Virus record (IMG/VR): IMGVR_UViG_3300025687_000001 | Coordinates: 62,001-126,000 of that record | From: a virus | Strand: one strand, 5' to 3' | Length of the DNA stretch: 64,000 nucleotides | Shown: positions 58,086-64,000 of the stretch, piece by piece | Position numbering within the stretch: position 1 is the stretch's first letter | Layout of the letters: every line of letters begins with the position of its first letter | Translations under genes and position numbers: made by a program | The notes under the pieces: generated by a model | Database searches by the model: none | Told to the model about the DNA's origin: nothing | The model's input: the letters and a program-made list of their open reading frames with translations, nothing else

Positions 58086-58310
58086 CACGCGCAGAAGCAG
58101 AGCTGGCGCTGACTTGCGCTGGCTACACGCTGATGTTGTGGCCTGGGGTGTTCTTAAGGAAAATCGAGGGATCCTTACATAGCGTGGGAAGGCGAACGCA
58201 GGTACCCGCTTTACCGGCTAAAGAAAAGACACGACGTGACCAGCTTACGCGGCTTCGCTGATTTCCTTGTTGCGCTGAGAGAGCAGTACTTGCAGGAGGT
58301 TGGGTGCTGA
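58082..58310 (+). pseudogene. Frameshifted array member
   Basis: Frame 1 from ATG 58082 reads MTRAEAELALTCAGYTLMLW and continues to a stop at 58261. From 58158 another frame reads SRDPYIAWEGERRYPLYRL and ends FADFLVALREQYLQEVGC at 58310, a typical family C terminus. Removing one A from the AAAA run at 58160-58163 joins both into one ~76-aa member. Decay, phase variation or a sequence error are possible. Confidence 0.6.
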
Positions 58311-58687
58311 GCCCAGCTCAAGCAGCGCTAGCAATGCAAGGGGCGGGGTTGATGCTGACTAGCGAACGAGCTGCCCCGATCCTCCGCGTCGGGAGTCTGC
58401 TTCGAATACCATGGGCCCCCGCGGACACTCGGGAATACGCCCCCGGCCTCGGGGCCACCTACACCGAGAATAGTCACGGTGAGGGCAGGCTGTACGTGCG
58501 CACTGGACCAGCGCGATGGACGCCTCGAGTTTCCGTGGGAGGTCAGCCCTACGCCACAATTAGCTGGAAGCTAGATGGCGCGTTGATGCAACAAATACCC
58601 TGGGACTCCAACGACCCTGTTGAGCTGACGCGCTTCTTGCGCTGGTTCGTTGATTGGTTTGTCGAGACACAGGCTAAAGAAAAGTGA
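58304..58687 (+). CDS. Array protein 16
   Basis: 127 aa from GTG 58304. SPAQAALAMQGAGLMLTSE, Gly/Arg-rich core, ends DPVELTRFLRWFVDWFVETQ. Its C terminus is close to that of array protein 17, marking a recent duplicate. Confidence 0.55.
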   Translation: MLSPAQAALAMQGAGLMLTSERAAPILRVGSLLRIPWAPADTREYAPGLGATYTENSHGEGRLYVRTGPARWTPRVSVGGQPYATISWKLDGALMQQIPWDSNDPVELTRFLRWFVDWFVETQAKEK

Positions 58688-59088
58688 TCAGCGCAAGCAG
58701 CGTTAGCCTGATTTTAGAGGTACTAGGGTTCAGGCTAGCTTACCCGTACCAGCCAAAGTTAGTTGTCGGTGGGGGGTTGCAAGTGCCCTTTACCGGTAAG
58801 CTAGCCACTAGTCTAGTCGTGGAGCACTACCGCTTAGCCAACGTCTTGTACCTTTACTGCGGTAACGCCTTGGTTTGGGATCCTGAACCAGGCATCACTG
58901 TCGTGGAGGTCAAGGACGACATAGACCAACTGGGCCTGTACACCAACGCACCTGAGGATCCCACAGAGCTCTATAACTTCTTGTTATGGATCGTCGACTG
59001 GTTCGTTTCAACCAGACATGCCGCGACGAGCAGCCTCAGCGAAGGCAGAGAAGGCAGCGTCAGCCCGGTGTCGGCCCAGACCACTTAA
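58684..59088 (+). CDS. Array protein 17
   Basis: 134 aa from GTG 58684. SSVSLILEVLGFRLAYPY, core strands (NVLYLYCGNALVWD), DPTELYNFLLWIVDWFVSTR. The last ~30 residues are polar and lie opposite a minus-strand gene, so the tail may be an extension. Confidence 0.5.
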   Translation: MISASSVSLILEVLGFRLAYPYQPKLVVGGGLQVPFTGKLATSLVVEHYRLANVLYLYCGNALVWDPEPGITVVEVKDDIDQLGLYTNAPEDPTELYNFLLWIVDWFVSTRHAATSSLSEGREGSVSPVSAQTT

Positions 59089-59238
59089 CAGGTACTGGGC
59101 TGACACCGGAAGTTGCGCTAGTTCTCGCTTTAGATTTACCGGGCCAGGCTGTTGCGGAGTACGCGCGTAGTACGACTCCTTGACAATGCCTCTAGCGCTC
59201 AGCTCCCCCCGGTAGGGCGTTTCTTTTAGCTCCGACAT
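59008..59238 (-). CDS. Small minus-strand protein
   Basis: 76 aa, second gene behind the 269-aa gene and overlapping it by 47 nt; its 3' end overlaps array protein 17 on the other strand by 81 nt. Sequence (VNLKRELAQLPVSAQYLLSGL) looks protein-like. Moderate support. Confidence 0.45.
   Translation of the reverse strand: MSELKETPYRGELSARGIVKESYYARTPQQPGPVNLKRELAQLPVSAQYLLSGLGRHRADAAFSAFAEAARRGMSG
59160..59169. repeat. Palindrome TACGCGCGTA
   Basis: Inside the 76-aa minus-strand gene; nearby bases GGAGTAC...GTACGACTCC give a loose larger symmetry. Confidence 0.8.
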
Positions 59239-60001
59239 GGTCTAAGTCTAGGGCTGCGGTGGGGGGAAAGGCAAGCTTACGCTGCTGCTCTGCTTGCTTG
59301 AGAAAAGCGAGGGGGTCGGGGTGCTGCTGGAGCTGCCTAAGCAGCTTAGCGTCTAAAGAATCATCAACAGCGAAGGCAGCGTCGAAGGCGTGTCCATACG
59401 AGACGTCATCGTCGTATAGCAGCTCCTGCAGCTTATCGTAGGTGAACTGCTCCCAATTTGGGTGCTGCTTGCGCCAGAGCACGCGGAGCTTGGTGATTGG
59501 ATCGCCGTCTCGGTCGTCTAGGACATCAAAGTACGAGTCGTCCCAGCAGGCGCGGAATTCTCTGTCGGTTGAGCTAGTAAAGGCCAGCAGCGCCTGCCAG
59601 GCAGCAAGGCCAGCTTCTTTTAGGTCGGGGAGCGAGGAGGGCGTTGCTTGCGCTGCTGCTCTGAGGGCTTCTAAGGCGTCGAGCAGCTGACCATAGGCAG
59701 GGGTAGGGACTTGGTCTCTTCGTGGGCCTACGCTGACGAGGGCCGCATCTACGCGCTTTAACACCTCCAAGCCTATGGAGACGTTTATGCTTTGCAACCT
59801 GCCCACCTTACGACCTGCTTTGCTGCTTCGTTGTTTGACCGCGCCCTGGAGCCAAGTAGCGAGGATCGCATGGGCGCGTTGAGGATTTACGTAGGGCATA
59901 TACCGATGATTCGTGTCTGGGGTTTCGAGGGTAGAAAAAGCATATCGCAGAGGAAGTGAGTAAGAAACAGCGCAAGCAGCGCCAGCAACACTTTCATCCA
60001 C
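59192..60001 (-). CDS. Minus-strand protein of unknown function, next to the AT-rich region
   Basis: 269 aa, soluble. N-terminal part basic (AVKQRSSKAGRKVGRLQS), middle helical (YGQLLDALEALRAAAQ), C-terminal part acidic and helical (LQELLYDDDVSYGHAFDAAF). It starts at the edge of the AT-rich inverted-repeat region and reads away from it, as replication- or partition-related DNA-binding genes often do, but no such motif was found. Confidence 0.6.
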   Translation of the reverse strand: MDESVAGAACAVSYSLPLRYAFSTLETPDTNHRYMPYVNPQRAHAILATWLQGAVKQRSSKAGRKVGRLQSINVSIGLEVLKRVDAALVSVGPRRDQVPTPAYGQLLDALEALRAAAQATPSSLPDLKEAGLAAWQALLAFTSSTDREFRACWDDSYFDVLDDRDGDPITKLRVLWRKQHPNWEQFTYDKLQELLYDDDVSYGHAFDAAFAVDDSLDAKLLRQLQQHPDPLAFLKQAEQQRKLAFPPTAALDLDHVGAKRNALPGGAER

Positions 60002-60227
60002 ATCAATGATATCCTCTATTACTTCTAACAGAGAACCCCTGTTTTCAATGATTACGCGGACTTAGCCAGTAAGCTTCGAAATTTTCGAACGCGCTCTAAG
60101 TACTGGAATCTATTGGGAAATCAGACACAAGTCTCACGTTATAACTAACAATCCTTTTTTCCCTTTAATTTCAAGGGTTTCGACTTTTGGTTTTCGATTG
60201 TCAATAAGTTTCAAGTACTTAGGCGTT

Positions 60228-60314
60228 GCCCTGCGCGAGCAGCCGCCTCGAAAAGTGGCCCTAATGCGCTGATTTCATTGAGAAATTCGCTGCATCTATA
60301 TCTTTATGGGAGAG
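60228..60314 (+). repeat. Left arm of 87-bp inverted repeat
   Basis: The outer 37 bp (60228-60264, starting GCCCTGCGCGAGCAGCCGCC) match the right arm at 34 positions, the first 21 perfectly; the inner 21 bp (60294-60314) match at 20. The 29 bp in between differ. Confidence 0.85.
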
Positions 60315-60598
60315 GTTTTGCGCACCATAACCTAATACCCAAAACCCTGGCTACTAGAGTAGCCGACAAAAGAGCGGCATAGAATTGTAAAATTCCATAA
60401 GCAAATCTTATGGTAACCCAACACTGCAAGCTCAAGCAGCGCTAATAGGCTTTCTCGACCCTCAGGAGAAAATTTTGACTTTTGAGATTACTAACACAAA
60501 TAACAAATAAGCTTTAATGAGTAATAAAAGCTTCTACTTCTTATGCATTGAGACATAAATGTCCCAGCAGATTTCGTTTGTAAGCTCTTTACCCAGTA

Positions 60599-60685
60599 CT
60601 CTCTCATAAAGATATAGATATAGGTAAAAAGGTAATAGTTTTAGTTAGTTAGGGTCACTTTTGCAGGCGGCTGCTCGCGCAGGGC
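60599..60685 (-). repeat. Right arm of 87-bp inverted repeat
   Basis: Exact mirror in length of the left arm; conserved blocks at 60649-60685 and 60599-60619. Centre of symmetry near 60456, spacer 284 bp. Confidence 0.85.
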
Positions 60686-61109
60686 AGTCTCTAACTACCC
60701 GGAATCTATGCGCATTTGCTTTTCGAAAGTCGAACTCGTTGAAATCATTAAGAATTTCCCGATTTTCAGCTATGCAAAAAGTATAAGGTGTAACTTTACC
60801 GTATGACTAGATTTTGAAATCTCTACTATTCCTCACAAGCTTCTATTCCCGCGGACGTTTTTGCTCTAATACTTCTACGCCGACATGTAGGTATAGAAAC
60901 TACTTCTACTGAGACCTTAGCACCTCACTTTTTGCAGCACACGCACCTACATGTACTGCGCTGTCGTATCAGCGTTCACATCAAAAACAGTGCTCTCGCC
61001 CTCCGCACTTTCTAAATCCCCCAAATCCTCCACCAACCCCCTCCCTCGCTCAAATTCCGCCCCCGACCCAAATCGCGCTACTCTTTCCGCACAACAACAA
61101 CCGGCTTCC

Positions 61110-61118
61110 TGGTAAAAG
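61110..61118 (+). promoter_or_regulatory. Extended -10-like element TGGTAAAAG
   Basis: 6 bases before ATG 61125; would start the second part of the array from the AT-rich region. Confidence 0.6.
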
Positions 61119-61124
61119 AACACG

Positions 61125-61526
61125 ATGAGCAACCCCCCAACTCCACCCTGGGTCCGAACTACCGCGCGACTCGTTCGCACGAAGGAATTCAAGACCCTCC
61201 TGGAGTCGTTGATGCCCCCACACAAGGCACGCATCCTCGCTGAGGCATTGACGAACTACTACTCTGTAGACAGAAACCCAGAAGCCCGAGAGAACTACTG
61301 GGATGAGTTCACTGATCCGGGCCTAGAGCTGTGCTTTGACAAACACGGCCCCCGCTTCGAAGGCAGCGCAGGCAGCGCAAGCAGCGCAAGCAGCGCAAAC
61401 AAGGCCCTCCAAGCAATCGTGGCCACCGTAGCCCCCTCTCACCCCTCTACCCGCCCCCCACACTCCGCTCAAACCCCCGCGCCCACGCCCACCCAACTCT
61501 CTGCTAGCCCTAATGAGCGCAAGTAA
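61125..61526 (+). CDS. Array-region protein, first of second block
   Basis: 133 aa. Helical N-terminal half (TKEFKTLLESLMPPHKARIL; NYYSVDRNPEARENYWDEF) and a low-complexity Ser/Ala then Pro/Thr-rich C-terminal half encoded by short repeats. 14-nt overlap with the next gene. Not a typical family member. Confidence 0.5.
   Translation: MSNPPTPPWVRTTARLVRTKEFKTLLESLMPPHKARILAEALTNYYSVDRNPEARENYWDEFTDPGLELCFDKHGPRFEGSAGSASSASSANKALQAIVATVAPSHPSTRPPHSAQTPAPTPTQLSASPNERK
61363..61398. repeat. 9-bp tandem repeat GCAGCGCAA, four copies
   Basis: GCAGCGCAG then three GCAGCGCAA in a row, encoding a Ser/Ala/Gly run in the 133-aa gene. Slippage would change length in frame. Confidence 0.85.
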
Positions 61527-61965
61527 GACGTACGCGCGTACAACCGAGCAAGTTTCTGCCACCCCCAGCACCTCCGCCACCCCCGACCCCATCGACTGGC
61601 TCACCACCGACGCAGGGTTGGCGTGGCTTCGCTGGCTCACCCTGCCTGTAGTCGTACGCCCGTGGTTCCCTACGGGAGTAGTGGCAGTTGCCGCAAACCC
61701 TATAACCACCACCTCCGCCAGCGCTTTGCGAGACTTCGCCGCCAAGCTCCACGACACCAGCCGCTTGTTGTTGGCAGTCTTGCCCTCCTCCGCAGATAAC
61801 CTATTGGCGGGCGCTTACTTGGACACAAGCACAGCCCGATTATTCACTCGAACAATGCGTAACGTAACTCTCGCCAATACCGCCTCTCTCTGCGACCTCC
61901 AGGACCCCCTCGAGCTCCACAAATGGCTGACAGAGCAAGCAGCGCTAGTGCACCAACAGCACTAG
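61513..61965 (+). CDS. Array protein 18
   Basis: 150 aa. Thr/Ser/Pro-rich start, then DAGLAWLRWLTLPVVVRPW, strands and a family-type ending DPLELHKWLTEQAALVHQ. Confidence 0.5.
   Translation: MSASKTYARTTEQVSATPSTSATPDPIDWLTTDAGLAWLRWLTLPVVVRPWFPTGVVAVAANPITTTSASALRDFAAKLHDTSRLLLAVLPSSADNLLAGAYLDTSTARLFTRTMRNVTLANTASLCDLQDPLELHKWLTEQAALVHQQH
61531..61540. repeat. Palindrome TACGCGCGTA
   Basis: Near the start of array protein 18; flanks make GTACGCGCGTAC, symmetric over 12 bp; frame TAC-GCG-CGT-A. Confidence 0.8.
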
Positions 61966-62405
61966 CACCACACCTAAGCGACGAAGAAGAGCTAGCCTGC
62001 CTGGTGCGTACCCTGGCACCCACTACTCTCCTGGCTGGCTACGAGCTCGTGCACCAAGACCTTACAGACAAGAGGTACTGGCGCTTCGTGTTGGATGACG
62101 TAGCTGGCGAGTTCAGCCAGACTTCCACCGACCTCGACGTCTGGCAGCTCCCCTGCACCTCCGCCACACACCCCACCCCCGCCTGCATAATGGCAATCAA
62201 TCCTTACGCTGACTGCATGCGAGTCGTTTGGATTGAGGGAGACCCGTCACGTGAGCTTATGGGACCAAGCATCAAGCTAGCTACATTCGACTTCCCGGAA
62301 CCTCTCTTCCCGGTCACCCCCACCACCCAGCTTGAGTTTTACACGTGGCTAGTAGAGTGCAAGAAGAAGTACCTGGCGCCATCCAGAACACAGTCGCCCA
62401 GTTAG
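61923..62405 (+). CDS. Array protein 19
   Basis: 160 aa. Second sub-family: LAGYELVHQDLTDKRYWRF near residues 38-56, IMAINPYAD near 100 and QLEFYTWLVECKKKYL near the end, all echoed in array proteins 20 and 21. Function unknown. Confidence 0.55.
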   Translation: MADRASSASAPTALAPHLSDEEELACLVRTLAPTTLLAGYELVHQDLTDKRYWRFVLDDVAGEFSQTSTDLDVWQLPCTSATHPTPACIMAINPYADCMRVVWIEGDPSRELMGPSIKLATFDFPEPLFPVTPTTQLEFYTWLVECKKKYLAPSRTQSPS

Positions 62406-62733
62406 CTGGGTTTGTGTACTCTTACGAAGAGGCCACGTTACCTGCTTACTGGGAGACCTTCCTTGATCACTACCCAGACCGCGCTTTCTCCACAGCGGAC
62501 TGCGCGTTTTATGTCTGGGAATACACCATAAAGCGATAGTGTCGCTCAACCCCTACCCACCCCCAGGCCGCAGTCCCTACTTGGTTAGCCCCTCCGTTCC
62601 ACACGGGACTTTTCCTCTTCAGGTCTCTCAGGATTCTCCAAACCCATTGGACACCCAGCACTACCTGGATTTCTATGTAGGGCTGACCCGTCTGCGCCTG
62701 GCAGTGTTCCCAGCGCCGCCAGGAGCACCATGA
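62345..62733 (+). pseudogene. Array protein 20, split by a frameshift
   Basis: Two adjacent frames: 62345-62539 (64 aa, LAGFVYSYEEATLPAYWETF ... VWEYTIKR) and 62539-62733 (64 aa, SLNPYPPPGRSPYLV ... LDFYVGLTRL). They match the N- and C-terminal halves of array proteins 19 and 21. Adding one A to the AAA run at 62530-62532 would restore TIKAIVSLNPY, as in the intact relatives (AVIIAVNPY). The second frame starts with TAGTG and might be re-initiated, so the product could still be made as two pieces. Confidence 0.55.
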
Positions 62734-63179
62734 CCCCAGAAGAAATCGCAGCAGCACTAACAGCGCTAGCACCGACAGCAGCGCTAGCAGGGTACGTCTC
62801 TACAAAACCTACCAGCGTCTCTGCTGGCCTCGGTGCCAACGCCCACTATGACCCGCGGTTCTGGCAGCGCACGTTGGACAATTACCAGGGGTTTAATGAA
62901 CAGGTAGCTGTGTGGGATATCTGGGTATACGAAGCAACTGGCAATGACACCGGAAGCAACGACTTACGGGCAGTCATCATTGCTGTAAACCCATATGCCC
63001 GCGCCCTACAGTGGGTGTGTGCTTTCCCAGCTACGCCAACCCTAATAGAAGCAAGGTTCCGACTCCCTACTAACACCAGCACCAACACACCCTACCCACC
63101 CTTTTTCCACTGGGAACTATACACGTGGCTATGTACCTGTCGAAAGAAAAGCCTTACGGCGACCTTCCAAACCCAGTAA
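62730..63179 (+). CDS. Array protein 21
   Basis: 149 aa, ATGA overlap. ALAPTAALAGYVSTKP, FWQRTLDNYQGF, AVIIAVNPYARAL and HWELYTWLCTCRKKSL mark the second sub-family. Intact reference for the split member upstream. Confidence 0.55.
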   Translation: MTPEEIAAALTALAPTAALAGYVSTKPTSVSAGLGANAHYDPRFWQRTLDNYQGFNEQVAVWDIWVYEATGNDTGSNDLRAVIIAVNPYARALQWVCAFPATPTLIEARFRLPTNTSTNTPYPPFFHWELYTWLCTCRKKSLTATFQTQ

Positions 63180-63607
63180 GATACAAACTCCTGGTCGACT
63201 TCGTAAACATGGCAGAGAAGGTCCTGCTACTCACTGCCTTGCCAGTGCGGCTGGGCGACTCTCCAGAGTATTACAGGCATATCTTGTTGCCTACGTACGA
63301 GACATGGAAGCGGGATGTGTTCAACCGCTGTGCGCGCAACCCCGTCCCTAGCCCCAGCGGGCATCCCTGTGCTGATTACTACAACCACCTGGCTTTGGTG
63401 TACACAGAGCCGGAAGGCGAGCGCGCCTCGAACACTCAGACAGAATCCTGGGTCTTCTGTCTGAGTGTGGTTGACTTGACTCTGTGCACCTTCAGCAGCA
63501 GCATATCGGGCCCAGCATACATCCGTCCCATGCCAGACCCACGCACCCCCAATGCTCCGACAGAGCTACTGGAATACATCCTAATGTGTCATAAGGCACT
63601 AACATGA
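63125..63607 (+). CDS. Array protein 22
   Basis: 160 aa from GTG 63125; ATG 63131 possible. 55-nt overlap with array protein 21. YYRHILLPTYETWKRDVF and TELLEYILMCHKALT at the C terminus fit the family; the last codons carry a TGTCATAAG element. Confidence 0.5.
   Translation: MAMYLSKEKPYGDLPNPVRYKLLVDFVNMAEKVLLLTALPVRLGDSPEYYRHILLPTYETWKRDVFNRCARNPVPSPSGHPCADYYNHLALVYTEPEGERASNTQTESWVFCLSVVDLTLCTFSSSISGPAYIRPMPDPRTPNAPTELLEYILMCHKALT
63587..63595 (+). promoter_or_regulatory. Extended -10-like element TGTCATAAG
   Basis: 8 bases before ATG 63604, inside the end of array protein 22; duplicate of the element at 40492. Confidence 0.55.
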
Positions 63608-64000
63608 CACCAGCAATACTGCTCAACCCCTTCTTCACTGCCATCACGCAAAGCACGCAGCGTACGGCAACGTTCTACATGTTTCAGTACTCGCCGGAGT
63701 CTTACCCGCCGGCGCCAGCCCCGGTGGCCAACACTTTGCTCCAGTACACAGTGCACACGCCGCCCTCTCTCGCGAGCACTGCTCTCGCAGCTGTTCCTTC
63801 TCCAACAGCAGCGCTAGCAGCGTACGTTCCCTCCCCACTAAGAGAGCTAGCGCTGCTAAACATGGTAAACGTGGGGGGACTCCCGCTCTTTGTACCTTGC
63901 GTAGACATGAAGACGGCCTCTTTTCGCACTGCCGGGCTCACGCCGGGCGCTTACATGACCATCGTACAAGACGTCGCAGAGATGGAAGACTACCTTGGGT
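63604..64000 (+). CDS. Array protein 23, partial
   Basis: Open to the end of the window (132 codons). LLNPFFTAITQSTQRTATF, a Pro/Ala-rich middle with PSPTAALAAYVPSPL, and a C-terminal part with VNVGGLPLFVPCVDM. It continues beyond the edge. Confidence 0.5.
   Translation, partial: MTPAILLNPFFTAITQSTQRTATFYMFQYSPESYPPAPAPVANTLLQYTVHTPPSLASTALAAVPSPTAALAAYVPSPLRELALLNMVNVGGLPLFVPCVDMKTASFRTAGLTPGAYMTIVQDVAEMEDYLG

Larger units (their letters stand above)
60002..61124. other. AT-rich gene-free region, candidate origin or control locus
   Basis: About 1.1 kb between divergent genes, clearly richer in A+T than its surroundings, without a credible gene. It holds 87-bp inverted repeats, small palindromes (GGCTAC-TAGA-GTAGCC near 60350; CATAAG-CAAAT-CTTATG near 60399; AAGCTTT/AAAGCTT near 60510-60532) and several A/T runs. 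These are features of replication origins, centromere-like loci or strong control regions. Confidence 0.6.

Noticed and set aside
60947-61234. 95-codon minus-strand frame at the edge of the AT-rich region
   Set aside because: Gly/Arg/Cys-rich shadow of the 133-aa plus gene and its leader; no ribosome site.
1-64000. CRISPR array, integrase or attachment site
   Set aside because: No regularly spaced direct repeats with unique spacers and no recombinase motif were seen; tandem repeats found are in-frame coding repeats.

Overview
The window is part of a large genome of a tailed, contractile (myovirus-type) bacteriophage. Support comes from a minus-strand run with tail-assembly chaperone, tape measure, hub-like, gp25-like, J-like and further baseplate/fibre genes; an amidase endolysin; eleven tRNA genes; a MazG-like enzyme; and dozens of tightly packed small plus-strand genes. 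No terminase, capsid, portal or DNA polymerase gene lies here, so the window covers only part of the genome. The host cannot be named. A TM/coiled-coil plus secreted-protein pair at the left edge would suit a diderm host, and many start codons sit only 5-13 nt behind an extended -10-like element, which suggests leaderless mRNAs.

Layout. 1-19.6 kb (minus): virion/tail operon, including a sigma-factor-like gene inside the baseplate genes and a textbook -1 slippery site between the two tail chaperone frames. 19.6-23.3 kb (plus): structured leader, zinc-ribbon protein, MoxR/RavA-like AAA ATPase and VWA protein, then a long structured non-coding tail and a terminator. 23.3-27.5 kb (minus): endolysin, fibre-like protein, Gln-rich repeat protein and a helical protein. 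27.6-32.7 kb (plus): small genes interleaved with tRNAs. 32.7-40.0 kb (minus): two small proteins and a 2222-residue multidomain protein with nucleotidyltransferase-, kinase-, GNAT-, LigD-phosphoesterase-, permuted NlpC/P60- and HExxH-type modules; it fits the description of a polyvalent protein, probably ejected with the DNA. 40.0-52.4 kb (plus): small accessory genes around a complete two-component cassette (three receiver proteins and one PAS histidine kinase) and an HTH-calcineurin phosphoesterase. 52.4-59.1 and 61.1-64 kb (plus): a tandem array of some 25 short divergent genes, most sharing one N- and C-terminal pattern, including decayed copies. 60.0-61.1 kb: an AT-rich gene-free region with 87-bp inverted repeats, a candidate origin or control locus.

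Three signals cut across this layout. Fifteen exact copies of the palindrome TACGCGCGTA are spread through the window, all inside genes. A TGN-YAHAAG element precedes many plus-strand genes. Strand choice separates virion genes (minus) from takeover and accessory genes (plus). Together these suggest a phage that injects a large multi-enzyme protein, reprograms host signalling and transcription, and keeps a fast-diversifying stock of small proteins. Functions are inferred from motifs read by eye; no database search was run.
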